Shown: piece after piece, positions 53,554-62,280 of the stretch
How the letters are laid out: each line of letters begins with the position of its first letter
Numbering within the stretch: the first letter of the stretch is position 1
Assembly (NCBI RefSeq): GCF_027925155.1
Contig: NZ_BSDY01000004.1
Coordinates: forward strand, 1 to 64,000
Source of the DNA: Propionigenium maris DSM 9537
GTDB taxonomy: Bacteria; Fusobacteriota; Fusobacteriia; Fusobacteriales; Fusobacteriaceae
Reading direction: 5' to 3'
Length of the DNA stretch: 64,000 bases
Program-made: the position numbers and the translations under genes
The notes under the pieces: model-generated
What the model was told of the DNA's origin: nothing
The model's database searches: none
What the model saw: the letters and a program-made list of their open reading frames with translations, nothing else

Positions 53554-53859
53554 ATCATCACCTATTCTTTACTAGTTTTAGTAAGGAAATTATACCACAT
53601 TATCCGTTTTTTTCATAGATTCCTCCCTTCCCCTGAAATTCTCTCCCATAACTCTATAAGTCTAACTTACACTTCCCCTACCTTCTATGGATTTTTTATA
53701 AAATTCAATCCATCCACCAGTCCCTGTATTTTCTAACATTGGAGGCTACTTTTCTTTACTATACCATTATTTTTTCTAATTATTAAAAAAAATAAATTTG
53801 ACATCTGTCTAAATTAGGTGTACCATTATCTCAAATAAACAAACAAAGGGAGGATAAAG
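53554..53859. other. Divergent spacer upstream of the amino-acid ABC operon
   Basis: AT-rich spacer. Only the ABC operon promoter at its right end (53798-53826) and the ribosome site of the leader peptide are recognisable. The DUF1385 promoter is not resolved. Confidence 0.4.
53798..53826 (+). promoter_or_regulatory. Promoter of the His-leader amino-acid ABC operon
   Basis: TTGACA (53798-53803), 17-nt spacer, TACCAT (53821-53826). Transcription should start near 53833, 27 nt before the leader peptide ATG. Confidence 0.75.
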
Positions 53860-53916
53860 ATGTTTATAAAAATTTCAGCTATTTCAACTACAATCCATCA
53901 ACACCATCATATATAA
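53860..53916 (+). CDS. Histidine-rich leader peptide
   Basis: An 18-codon ORF behind GGGAGG (6 nt before ATG) encoding MFIKISAISTTIHQHHHI, with His at positions 13, 15, 16 and 17. It precedes an attenuator-like set of hairpins and an amino-acid ABC operon. Stalling at the His codons when His-tRNA is low is the classical trigger for such leaders. It is too short to appear in ordinary gene finding. Confidence 0.8.
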   Translation: MFIKISAISTTIHQHHHI

Positions 53917-53933
53917 GGTTTGTGTCTTAGGTT

Positions 53934-53993
53934 CATCATAGATACAGACCCATGTTGCGTTTCACTTTAAAACCTGGGTCTCTATCTATGATG
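53934..53993 (+). promoter_or_regulatory. Attenuator hairpin 1:2 of the His leader
   Basis: CATCATAGATA (53934-53944) pairs with TATCTATGATG (53983-53993), continued by GACCCA/TGGGTC across a 2x2 internal loop. Its right arm can instead pair with the terminator's left arm (TATCTA with TAGATA, ATGG with CCAT), giving an antiterminator. ATGATGG also complements the His-codon stretch CCATCAT (53904-53910). Confidence 0.7.
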
Positions 53994-54022
53994 GGTAGCT
54001 GTAAAACATCTTTTGTTCACTT

Positions 54023-54049
54023 AGCCATCTAGATAATTTCTAGATGGCT
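54023..54049 (+). terminator. Attenuator terminator of the amino-acid ABC operon
   Basis: An 11-bp perfect stem AGCCATCTAGA/TCTAGATGGCT with loop TAATT, followed by TTTTTTATTTT. It lies between the leader peptide and the first structural gene, so readthrough controls the operon. Confidence 0.9.
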
Positions 54050-54133
54050 TTTTTTATTTTAAATTTCCTGGCCAGGAAAAAAGTTATCTGGAAATACTGA
54101 TGCTTAAAAAATAACTTTAATGGAGGGAATATT

Positions 54134-54925
54134 ATGAAAAAATTAGTTGTATTTTTATTGGGAATTCTTGTTCTATCAACTACCGCTCTTGGATTCTTCG
54201 GAGGAGGGAAGGATACCCTGGAAAAGATAAAAAAAGAGGGAAGATTTGTAGTGGGACTGGACGACACCTTTGCTCCCATGGGATTCAGGGATGAAAATGG
54301 AGAGATCGTAGGTTTTGATATAGACCTTGCCAAGGAAGCTGCCAGAAGGATGGGAGTAGAGGCTGAGTTTAAGCCTGTTGACTGGGATGGTGTAATATTC
54401 GAGTTAAAGAGCAAGAAGATCGACATGGTATGGAATGGAATGACTATAACTGAGGAGAGGAAGAAGCAGATTGCCTTCTCCGATACCTACTATACAGGGG
54501 AGCAGATTGCTATCACAAGGGCTGGCTCTGATATAAAGAGTATCTCAGACCTTGCTGGAAAAGTGGTGGGAACTCAGATGGGAAGTACATCCTACTTCGC
54601 CCTTGAAAAGAATCCGGTATTCTCCAGTGTTAAGGATGTAAAGAAGTACACCTCCAATGTAGAGGCACTGCTGGATCTTGAAGCTGGAAGGATAGAGGCT
54701 GTTATCATCGATTCCATGGTGGGTAGATACTATGCTACAAAGAAGGAAACTAAAGAAGGAAAGGATATCTTTGCCTTTGTTGATGATTCCCTTGCTGATG
54801 AGTATGTGGGAATTGGTATAAGAAGGGAGGACCAGACCTTGGTTGCCGAGATAAACAGAGTTATGGACGAGATGAAGGCAGATGGTACATTTGACACAAT
54901 CTATGCAAAGTGGTTTGGGAGGTAG
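54134..54925 (+). CDS. Amino-acid ABC transporter substrate-binding protein (probably histidine)
   Basis: A 263-residue family 3 solute-binding protein with a signal peptide (to about residue 20; there is no lipobox Cys). Motifs: GRFVVGLDDTFAPMGFRDENGEIVGFDIDLAKE near 36, KSKKIDMVWNGMTITEERKKQIAFS near 92, and GTQMGSTS near 145. These are typical of polar amino-acid binders. The substrate is inferred to be histidine from the leader peptide, not from the pocket. It is first in a three-gene operon. Confidence 0.9.
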   Translation: MKKLVVFLLGILVLSTTALGFFGGGKDTLEKIKKEGRFVVGLDDTFAPMGFRDENGEIVGFDIDLAKEAARRMGVEAEFKPVDWDGVIFELKSKKIDMVWNGMTITEERKKQIAFSDTYYTGEQIAITRAGSDIKSISDLAGKVVGTQMGSTSYFALEKNPVFSSVKDVKKYTSNVEALLDLEAGRIEAVIIDSMVGRYYATKKETKEGKDIFAFVDDSLADEYVGIGIRREDQTLVAEINRVMDEMKADGTFDTIYAKWFGR

Positions 54926-54930
54926 GAGTT

Positions 54931-55557
54931 ATGGACAATATGCTCATCTATATAGTTAAGGGACTGGGGATTACAGGAAGGCTTTATGCCTTCACTGCCC
55001 TCCTCTCCCTCCCCCTGGGAGTCATCATGGCCCTTGGGCAGACATCTAAAAATAAGATATTAAAGAGGAGTATCACTCTATATACCTGGATATTTAGAGG
55101 TTCCCCCCTCCTTCTTCAGTTGTTCTTTGTGTATTACGGACTTCCCGTTATGGGTATCACCTTAGGACCCCTTACTGCAGCTACCCTTACCTTTGTGCTG
55201 AACTATGCTGCTTACAACTGTGAGATATTGAGGGGGGGCATCTCCGGAATAGACAAGGGCCAATATGAGGCTGCTAAGGTATTAGGGTTTGGTTACTGGC
55301 AGACTATGTTTAAGATTATCCTGCCCCAGTCTATGAGGACCTCTCTACCGGCCCTCTCCAATGAAGCAATAGCTCTTGTTAAGGATACAGCTCTGGTCTC
55401 AGTCATTGGAATAGGGGAGATCCTGAGAAACTCCAGGGAGATAGTTACAAGGGATTTCACCATTATGCCCTTTATCCTTTGTGCCCTGGTTTATCTTCTC
55501 CTCTCATCTGGAATAGTTCTTATCTTTAAATATATGGAAAGGAGGGTGGCAATCTAA
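54931..55557 (+). CDS. Amino-acid ABC transporter permease
   Basis: A 208-residue HisM/GlnP-type inner-membrane permease starting at ATG 54931, with TAGGAG just upstream. About five hydrophobic segments and the EAA loop (YEAAKVLGFGYWQTMFKIILPQSMRTSLPAL near residue 112), which contacts the ATPase. It lies 5 nt after the binding-protein stop and overlaps the ATPase start by one base (TAATG). Confidence 0.92.
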   Translation: MDNMLIYIVKGLGITGRLYAFTALLSLPLGVIMALGQTSKNKILKRSITLYTWIFRGSPLLLQLFFVYYGLPVMGITLGPLTAATLTFVLNYAAYNCEILRGGISGIDKGQYEAAKVLGFGYWQTMFKIILPQSMRTSLPALSNEAIALVKDTALVSVIGIGEILRNSREIVTRDFTIMPFILCALVYLLLSSGIVLIFKYMERRVAI

Positions 55558-56297
55558 TGATCAGTGTAAAAAAACTCTATAAATCCTTTGGGGATACAGA
55601 GGTCTTAAAGGATATTAACTTTGATGTGAAAAGGGGAGAGGTTGTCTCCTTTATAGGCCCATCAGGAAGTGGAAAATCAACCCTCCTAAGGTGCCTTATA
55701 GATCTGGAGGAGATAAATTCCGGAAAGGTTACCGCAGATAGCAGCCCCCTCTTTCAGGATGATATCAATATAACAAGGGAGAAGAGGAGGGAGGTCCTCT
55801 CTCAGATGGGAATAGTCTTCCAGTCATTTAACCTCTTCCCCCACATGACTGTCCTGGAAAATATAACTATGCCCCTTATTACTGTAGATGGATGGAAGAG
55901 GGAGGAGGCCAAGAGAGAAGCTGTTAGACTATTAGAGGTAGTTGGACTTTCAGACAAGGCAGACTCCTACCCCAGAGAGCTTTCTGGAGGCCAGAAGCAG
56001 AGGGTAGCCATAGCCAGAGCTCTGGCTAAAAATCCCAAGATTCTTCTCTTCGATGAGCCTACCTCGGCTCTGGATCCAGAGATGGTCAAGGAGGTCTTGA
56101 ATGTAATCTCCTCTCTGAAAGATCTTGATATCACTATGCTCATAGTGAGCCACGAGATGGAATTTATCAAACAGGTTTCAGACAGGGTCTTCTTTATGGA
56201 GGAGGGAAGAATCCTTGCAAGTGGATCCCCCAACTCCCTCTTTAAGGATGCAGAGAGTGAGAGAGTTACTCAGTTCTTAAACTGCTTAAACTTTTAA
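55557..56297 (+). CDS. Amino-acid ABC transporter ATP-binding protein
   Basis: A 246-residue ABC ATPase of the polar amino-acid group: Walker A GPSGSGKST near 32, Q-loop FQSFNLFPHMTVLEN near 94, signature ELSGGQKQR near 143, Walker B ILLFDEPTSALDPE near 163, and the switch His in VSHEM near 199. It completes a three-gene importer. No additional gene is in the operon before the terminator at 56476. Confidence 0.94.
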   Translation: MISVKKLYKSFGDTEVLKDINFDVKRGEVVSFIGPSGSGKSTLLRCLIDLEEINSGKVTADSSPLFQDDINITREKRREVLSQMGIVFQSFNLFPHMTVLENITMPLITVDGWKREEAKREAVRLLEVVGLSDKADSYPRELSGGQKQRVAIARALAKNPKILLFDEPTSALDPEMVKEVLNVISSLKDLDITMLIVSHEMEFIKQVSDRVFFMEEGRILASGSPNSLFKDAESERVTQFLNCLNF

Positions 56298-56475
56298 TTC
56301 ACTTGAATTTATCTATATTTCCCCTATATTTTCCACATATCTCCTTTATATTAGCTTTATATTTTTTATATAGTATACTCTTAGAAATCTTTTGGGAGGG
56401 AACTATAGACAGAAAAAAGGAGGAGCTTTCACAGGGAGGGGGGATAGAAGTTTAAAGGAATATATTTAATTAATC

Positions 56476-56504
56476 TTCCCTTGGAGGTGGCCCCTCCAAG
56501 GGAA
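56476..56504 (+). terminator. Terminator of the amino-acid ABC operon
   Basis: A 12-bp stem TTCCCTTGGAGG/CCTCCAAGGGAA with a 5-nt loop, then ATTTCTGTTCTTTTTG. It lies about 180 nt after the ATPase stop. Confidence 0.75.
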
Positions 56505-56564
56505 ATTTCTGTTCTTTTTGAACACTAGCTACAATCACTATAAAATACTTTAGGAGGATTCATC

Positions 56565-57863
56565 ATGTTTTTTAACCCCGTTTTAATATCAGTACTCACA
56601 ATGATTGTACTGTGCTTACTTAACTTAAATGTTATCCTGGCAATACTTGCCTCAGCCCTAGTGGCAGGAGTGGTAGCAGGTATTCCTGTATCGGAGACTA
56701 TGAATATTTTAATTGCCGGAATGGGAGGGAACTCCGAAACCGCCCTCAGCTATATACTCCTTGGAGCCCTTGCAATGGCTGTAAATAAAACTGGTCTGGC
56801 TACCATCCTGGCTCAGAAGATCTCATCCATAGTTGGAGGAAGAAAATCCTTCCTTCTCTTGATTATAGGGCTTATAGCCTGCTTCTCCCAGAACCTGATC
56901 CCTGTGCACATTGCTTTTATTCCAATACTTATCCCGCCCCTTCTTAAGCTTATGAACCTTATGAAGATAGACAGAAGAGGAGTGGCCTGTGCCCTTACCT
57001 TTGGATTAAAGGCTCCCTATATAGCTCTTCCTGTTGGGTTTGGACTGATCTTCCACACGATAATCAGGGATCAGATGACTGCAAATGGTATCGAGGTTTC
57101 CCTGGATATGATCTGGAAGAGTGTATGGATCCTTGGGTTTGGAATGTTCCTGGGGCTGATCACAGCTGTATTCCTATCCTATAGGGGGGACAGGGAGTAC
57201 GCTGAAGCTCAGTTTGAGAAGGAGGAGGAGATAGAGGATCTCAAGATGGGGAAAAGCCACTATATCACCCTCTTAGCTGCTATCCTAGCCTTTGTGGTTC
57301 AGCTTACAACAGGCTCTCTACCCCTGGGAGCCATCTGTGCACTGGCTATTATGACTGCTACCAAGGTTCTTGACTGGAACAAGCTCGATGATATCGTTGC
57401 AGGCGGAATTGGGATTATGGGATTCATAGCCTTTGTTATGCTTGTAGCTGCAGGCTTCGGTGATGTCCTTAGAGCTACAAACTCCATTGAACCATTGGTT
57501 GAGGGAGTAGTGGGAATCGTTGGAGGAAGTAAGCTCTTGGGAGCTGGTCTTATGCTTCTCATAGGTCTCTTTGTTACAATGGGAATTGGTACCTCCTTTG
57601 GTACTATCCCTATCCTGGCAGCTATCTACTGTCCCCTGGCTTCAAGCCTTGGGTTCTCCCCAGCTGGAATAATTGTCCTTATAGCAGCTGCAGGAGCCTT
57701 GGGAGATGCAGGTTCCCCTGCTTCAGATTCCACCCTTGGACCTACCTCTGGTCTAAATGCCGATGGACAGCACAACCATATTTGGGATACCTGTGTTCCT
57801 ACCTTCCTCCACTACAATATCCCCCTTATAGTATTTGGAGTAGTAGGAGCAATCCTATTCTAA
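56565..57863 (+). CDS. Na+/H+ antiporter-family (YuiF/NhaC-like) permease
   Basis: A 432-residue integral membrane protein with about 12 hydrophobic segments. Motifs: AILASALVAGVVAGIP near residue 22, SQNLIPVHIAFIPILIPPLL near 106, GTSFGTIPILAAIYCPLA near 342, GALGDAGSPASDSTLGPTSGLNADGQHNHIWDTC near 370. This fits the ion-transporter superfamily group annotated as Na+/H+ antiporter family (YuiF-like). The substrate could be an ion or an amino acid. It lies next to a histidine-type importer but has its own terminator upstream. Confidence 0.8.
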   Translation: MFFNPVLISVLTMIVLCLLNLNVILAILASALVAGVVAGIPVSETMNILIAGMGGNSETALSYILLGALAMAVNKTGLATILAQKISSIVGGRKSFLLLIIGLIACFSQNLIPVHIAFIPILIPPLLKLMNLMKIDRRGVACALTFGLKAPYIALPVGFGLIFHTIIRDQMTANGIEVSLDMIWKSVWILGFGMFLGLITAVFLSYRGDREYAEAQFEKEEEIEDLKMGKSHYITLLAAILAFVVQLTTGSLPLGAICALAIMTATKVLDWNKLDDIVAGGIGIMGFIAFVMLVAAGFGDVLRATNSIEPLVEGVVGIVGGSKLLGAGLMLLIGLFVTMGIGTSFGTIPILAAIYCPLASSLGFSPAGIIVLIAAAGALGDAGSPASDSTLGPTSGLNADGQHNHIWDTCVPTFLHYNIPLIVFGVVGAILF

Positions 57864-57874
57864 AGCAACAGAAA

Positions 57875-57902
57875 AGAGCTTCCGGAATCTTCCGGAAGCT
57901 CT
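57875..57902. terminator. Bidirectional terminator between the antiporter and nucleoside ABC genes
   Basis: An 11-bp stem AGAGCTTCCGG/CCGGAAGCTCT with a 6-nt loop, followed by TTTTTTATTT. Confidence 0.85.
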
Positions 57903-57956
57903 TTTTTATTTAAATCCTTATAATTTTAAGCTTATGAATAAATTCTTTATAAAGTT

Positions 57957-58832
57957 TTAGTGAGTCGAATCATACGGCTTACCAGATGCACTTGGTGCCA
58001 CTGCCTTACCTACTACTCCAGCTAGAGCTAGAAGAGTTAGAACATAAGGTATCATCTGGATAAACTGTGGTGGAATGAAGTCCACATACTGCTGGATAAG
58101 TGTCTGTCCAGCATCTGCAAATCCGAATAGTAGACTTGCTGCAAGTACACCCTTTGGTGTCCACTTACCAAATACAAGGGCTGCCAGGGCGATGAATCCT
58201 CTACCTGCTGACATCTCCTTAGTAAACTGTGAAAGAGCTCCAATTGAAAGGTATGCTCCTCCTAATCCTGCAAGTACTCCAGACATTACCACACTGAAGT
58301 ATCTTACCTTAGCTACATCGATTCCCACTGTATCTGCAGCTAGAGGGTGCTCTCCTACTGCTCTCATTCTAAGACCTGTCTTAGTCTTATAAAGGAAGTA
58401 GTGAGACCAGAAAGCCACAACATAGATCAGCAGTACAATTATAGAGATATTTCCTATAGTTCCTACCTTAGGAACAGTAGGAGTATTTCCAGACTGGTTA
58501 AATAAAACTCTCAGCATAAACACTGTAAACCCTGAAGCAAACAGGTTAATTGCTACTCCAGATACAGTTTGGTTACCCTTATACTTAATACTTAGTACTG
58601 CGTGGATAAGAGCCATTAATCCTCCAGCTATCATTCCACCTAAGATACCGATATATGGGTTCCCTGTATAATAAGAAACTACCGCCGCTGAAAAGGCTCC
58701 CATCAGCATCATTCCCTCTAGTCCTATATTTACAACTCCTGCTACCTCAGAAAACATTCCACCTATAGCAGTGATGAGAATAGGTGCTGCCTGTCTGATC
58801 GTTGCCATTAACAAACTAATTAACATATGCAC
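57957..58832 (-). CDS. Nucleoside/simple-sugar ABC permease (NupQ-like)
   Basis: A 291-residue permease of the BPD_transp_2 family, about eight to ten hydrophobic segments. The run ITAIGGMFSEVAGVVNIGLEGMMLMGAFSAAV near residue 20 has the INIGLEGMML signature of the nucleoside-type permeases, and AVGEHPLAADTVGIDV near 175 is the coupling part. GTG at 58832 shares a base with the previous gene's stop; ATG two codons on is another possible start. Last gene of the nucleoside transport unit. Confidence 0.88.
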   Translation of the reverse strand: MHMLISLLMATIRQAAPILITAIGGMFSEVAGVVNIGLEGMMLMGAFSAAVVSYYTGNPYIGILGGMIAGGLMALIHAVLSIKYKGNQTVSGVAINLFASGFTVFMLRVLFNQSGNTPTVPKVGTIGNISIIVLLIYVVAFWSHYFLYKTKTGLRMRAVGEHPLAADTVGIDVAKVRYFSVVMSGVLAGLGGAYLSIGALSQFTKEMSAGRGFIALAALVFGKWTPKGVLAASLLFGFADAGQTLIQQYVDFIPPQFIQMIPYVLTLLALAGVVGKAVAPSASGKPYDSTH

Positions 58833-59881
58833 TATTCACTCACCTTCTTTCTCTCTAATATTACCTTAAACATATTCTCTGCCGCAATTAACAGGATTAT
58901 TATAGCCTGTAAAATAATTACTATCTGACTTGGTACCGTAGTATTAAACTGCATTGCTCTTCCACCAACTCTAAGAGAGGCAAATAATATTGCAGCTAAA
59001 ACTGCTCCAACTGGATGGTTCTTTCCTAGAAGGGCAACTGCGATACCGTCAAAACCGTAGGATGCCATGATTCCCTGTCTGTAAGTATACTGACCTACAC
59101 CACCAAGGATTCTCTCTGCTCCACCTAGAGCAGCAAGGGTTCCTGCTATTCCAAGGGATAGAGCTGTTATCCATGAAACGTTGATTCCGGCATTTTCCGC
59201 TGCTGTAGGATTGTTTCCTACTGCTTTTATCTCATATCCTAAGATCGTCTTTTCCATTATAAACCATACAGCAATTACTGCCAGGATAGCAACGATAAAC
59301 CCTACATTGAATGCTTCTCTTGTGTGAGGCATAAGTTGAACAAGTCTTGCCGATTCAAATACTGGCGGTGTCTGAGGACTTGGTCCACTCGGTCCTCCCG
59401 CTTTTAGCGGATAGTTAAGAGAGTACTGCTCAAAGTTCATAGCTATATAGTTAAGCATGATTGTTGAGATTACCTCGTGCACCCCAAGCTTTGCTTTAAG
59501 GAATCCTGCAATTGCAGCCCACGCAAAACCTGCAGCACCTGCTAGTATAAGAATAACGAATACATTACTTACACCTGCATTCTTTACAAAGGCTCCTACA
59601 GCTGCTGCTATAAGTCCTCCCATTATTACCTGTCCCTGTCCTCCGATATTGAACATCCCAGCTTTAAAGGCAAATAGTACTGAAAGTCCTGTAAATATCA
59701 TTGGGGTAGCTTCTAGCAGTGTTCTTGCTATTGCTCTCTGCCCTACAAAAGCTCCTGTAAACAGGTAGTAGTAAGCGTTTAAAGGATTTTCTCCCAGGTA
59801 ACCAATTATCCCTGCTCCAATTATTAGAGCTATAAATACCGCAAGTACCGGTATTAGCATATCTTTTACTTTATTTTTCAT
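58832..59881 (-). CDS. Nucleoside/simple-sugar ABC permease (NupP-like)
   Basis: A 349-residue permease of the same family, with the typical GLSVLFAFKAGMFNIGGQGQVIMGGL near residue 66 and EIKAVGNNPTAAENAGINV near 220. It differs from its partner in having an extra periplasmic stretch with GPSGPSPQTPPVF. Its ATG lies inside the last codons of the ATPase gene (11-nt overlap). Together the two permeases should form the heterodimeric pore. Confidence 0.88.
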   Translation of the reverse strand: MKNKVKDMLIPVLAVFIALIIGAGIIGYLGENPLNAYYYLFTGAFVGQRAIARTLLEATPMIFTGLSVLFAFKAGMFNIGGQGQVIMGGLIAAAVGAFVKNAGVSNVFVILILAGAAGFAWAAIAGFLKAKLGVHEVISTIMLNYIAMNFEQYSLNYPLKAGGPSGPSPQTPPVFESARLVQLMPHTREAFNVGFIVAILAVIAVWFIMEKTILGYEIKAVGNNPTAAENAGINVSWITALSLGIAGTLAALGGAERILGGVGQYTYRQGIMASYGFDGIAVALLGKNHPVGAVLAAILFASLRVGGRAMQFNTTVPSQIVIILQAIIILLIAAENMFKVILERKKVSE

Positions 59882-61397
59882 CTAACTTACCCCCTGCCAT
59901 AAGAATTCCAATCTTTTCTTCCGTTGCATCGGCTCTATCAAGAACTCCAGTCACCTTTCCTGCACACATAACTGCAATTCTATCGGATAAGTTCATTATT
60001 TCAGAAAGTTCTGCAGATACTACAAGTACTGCCTTTCCACTTTTCTTTTCCTCTAGTATCATCTTGTGAATAGACTCTATTGCCCCGATATCTACTCCTC
60101 TTGTAGGCTGAGCTATGATTATGAACTTGTGCTCCTTCTCAAGCTCTCTTGCTACGATTATCTTCTGCTGGTTTCCTCCAGATAACCTTCCAAATCCTAC
60201 ATTTATCTCTCTAGGTCTTACATCATATTTTTCCATGAAGTTCTTAGCTTCTTCTGCCATCTTAGCAAAGTTTAGAAGGAACTTGTTCTTAGAGTACTTT
60301 TCCTTGTGTACTCCAAAGGCAAAGTTATCCCTTACAGAGAACTCAGAAACTGCTGCTCTCTTAAATCTGTCCTCTGGAATATGTGCTACTCCCTCAAGGG
60401 TAATCTGCTTAGGTGTCTTTCCTAGTAGCGGAACCCCGTCTAGTACAACTGTTCCAGCTTCTGCCTTCATAAGACCTGTTAGAGCCTCTATAAGCTCCGT
60501 CTGACCAGATCCTTCTACTCCGGCAATACCAAGAACCTCTCCCTCTTTTATGCTGAAGCTTACCTCATCTACAGCTATTATACCCTTGTGGTTTTTCACT
60601 AGAAGGCTGTCTACATTTAGAAGTTCCTTACCCATTTCCACTTCAGGCTTTTCAGTTGTAAATAATACCGGTCTTCCAACCATGGCATTGGCTATCTTTT
60701 CCTTAGTTGCTTCTACTGTAGGGAAGTTAGCTACATCCTTTCCTCTTCTGATAACTGTGATGTTATCAGATATATCAAGTACCTCTTGAAGTTTGTGAGA
60801 GATAAAGATAATTGTTTTCCCCTCTGCAATCAGGTTATCCATTATCTTATATAGCTCCTTTACCTCTTGAGGAATAAGAACTGCAGTAGGCTCATCAAAT
60901 ACAAGAAGGTTTGCACCCTTAAATAGTATCTTTAAGATCTCTACTCTTTGCTGCATTCCTACAGAAAGATCAGAGATTGTTGCATCTGGATCTATCTCCA
61001 ATCCATACTTTTCAGATACTCTTCTTACTTCCTCCCTAGCTGTAGCTAGGTCTAAGCTCATTCCCTTCTTAGGCTCTACTCCCAGTACCATGTTCTCAGC
61101 TACAGTTAGTGTAGGTACCAGCATAAAGTGCTGATAAACCATTCCTATTCCTAGCTTAGCTGCCTCTCCTGGACCGTGGATATCTACTTTTTTTCCGTGG
61201 TAATAAACCTCACCTGAAGTTGGCTGATAAAGACCATTTAGTATCTTCATAAGGGTAGATTTTCCAGCCCCGTTTTCTCCTACGATGGCGTGCTTTTCTC
61301 CCTTTTCTATTTTCAAAGTGATGTCATCATTTGCAACAACCTTTCCCCCAAGGAAAGTTTTTCTGATGTTTTTCATCTCTAAGATATATTCACTCAC
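59871..61397 (-). CDS. Nucleoside ABC transporter ATP-binding protein (NupO-like)
   Basis: A 508-residue protein with two fused ABC cassettes, as in sugar and nucleoside importers. First cassette: GENGAGKSTLMK near 39, SVGMQQRVEIL near 145, LLVFDEPTAVL near 163. Second: AGVEGSGQTEL near 293, SGGNQQK near 405 and a degenerate Walker B IIAQPTRGVD near 426. The first cassette is canonical; the second has an altered Walker A, normal for this group. The expected BMP-family binding protein is not next to it. Confidence 0.92.
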   Translation of the reverse strand: MSEYILEMKNIRKTFLGGKVVANDDITLKIEKGEKHAIVGENGAGKSTLMKILNGLYQPTSGEVYYHGKKVDIHGPGEAAKLGIGMVYQHFMLVPTLTVAENMVLGVEPKKGMSLDLATAREEVRRVSEKYGLEIDPDATISDLSVGMQQRVEILKILFKGANLLVFDEPTAVLIPQEVKELYKIMDNLIAEGKTIIFISHKLQEVLDISDNITVIRRGKDVANFPTVEATKEKIANAMVGRPVLFTTEKPEVEMGKELLNVDSLLVKNHKGIIAVDEVSFSIKEGEVLGIAGVEGSGQTELIEALTGLMKAEAGTVVLDGVPLLGKTPKQITLEGVAHIPEDRFKRAAVSEFSVRDNFAFGVHKEKYSKNKFLLNFAKMAEEAKNFMEKYDVRPREINVGFGRLSGGNQQKIIVARELEKEHKFIIIAQPTRGVDIGAIESIHKMILEEKKSGKAVLVVSAELSEIMNLSDRIAVMCAGKVTGVLDRADATEEKIGILMAGGKLDEK

Positions 61398-61451
61398 CTG
61401 AAATCCTCCTAATTATCTTCATTTCTTGTTTCACTTATTTCTTTTGAGTTT

Positions 61452-62267
61452 CTATGACATTCTCTTTACAGTTTCAGCCACCCAGTTACAGAAGTTTTTA
61501 CCAGTTCTCTTAGCTATCTCCACCACTGCTTCATGGGAGTGAGATTCCTTAGCTATTCCTGTAGCCATGTTTGTAATACAAGATATTCCTAATATCTCCA
61601 TTCCAAGGTAGTTTGCCACTGTAGCTTCTGGTACTGTAGACATTCCTATAGCATCTGCTCCAAGCATGGTGAATGCTCTTACCTCTGCTGCTGTCTCGTA
61701 GCTTGGTCCAGTCGTTCCAAGGTATACTCCCTCTCTATACTCAATTCCCATCTCCTTAGCTGTTGCCTTAGCCAGCTCCTGAAGATCTTTGTTATAAGTG
61801 TTTGTCATATCTGGGAATCTAGGTCCAAATCTGTCATCGTTTCTTCCAATTAGTGGATGTGTCCCAAAGAAGTTAATATGGTCTGTGATAAGCATAAGTG
61901 TTCCCGGCTCAAAGTCCTTGTTAGATCCTCCAGCTGCGTTACTTACTACAAGCTTCTCTATTCCAAACTGCTTCATTACATAGATCGGATAAGTTACCTG
62001 TTTCATCTCATATCCCTCATAGAAGTGGAATCTTCCCTTCATTGCAAGTACCTCTACTCCACCGATCTTACCGAATACAAGCTTTCCAGCATGACCAGCA
62101 ACTGTAGATACTGGGAAGTTAGGGATCTCCTCATAGTCGATCTCAACTCTTTCCTCTATATAATCTACTAGGTCCCCTAGTCCAGATCCTAAAATTATAG
62201 CAACCTTTGGTCTATACTCAACCTTATTTTGAAGATAGTTAACTGTTTCCATTACCTTATCGTACAT
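61452..62267 (-). CDS. punA: Purine nucleoside phosphorylase (trimeric, PunA-type)
   Basis: Phosphorolyses purine nucleosides such as guanosine and inosine to free base and ribose 1-phosphate. The 271 residues match the trimeric class: ILGSGLGDLVDYIE near 26, AGHAGKLVFGKIGGVEVLAMKGRFHFYEGY near 57, VSNAAGGSNKDFEPGTLMLITDHINFFG near 107, and GLTYET-like GPSYETAAEVRAF near 184. The start is ATG 62267 behind GGAGGGAATC; an upstream ATG has that site inside it. It lies upstream of the nucleoside importer, so uptake and cleavage are coupled. Confidence 0.94.
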   Translation of the reverse strand: MYDKVMETVNYLQNKVEYRPKVAIILGSGLGDLVDYIEERVEIDYEEIPNFPVSTVAGHAGKLVFGKIGGVEVLAMKGRFHFYEGYEMKQVTYPIYVMKQFGIEKLVVSNAAGGSNKDFEPGTLMLITDHINFFGTHPLIGRNDDRFGPRFPDMTNTYNKDLQELAKATAKEMGIEYREGVYLGTTGPSYETAAEVRAFTMLGADAIGMSTVPEATVANYLGMEILGISCITNMATGIAKESHSHEAVVEIAKRTGKNFCNWVAETVKRMS

Positions 62268-62280
62268 GATTCCCTCCATA

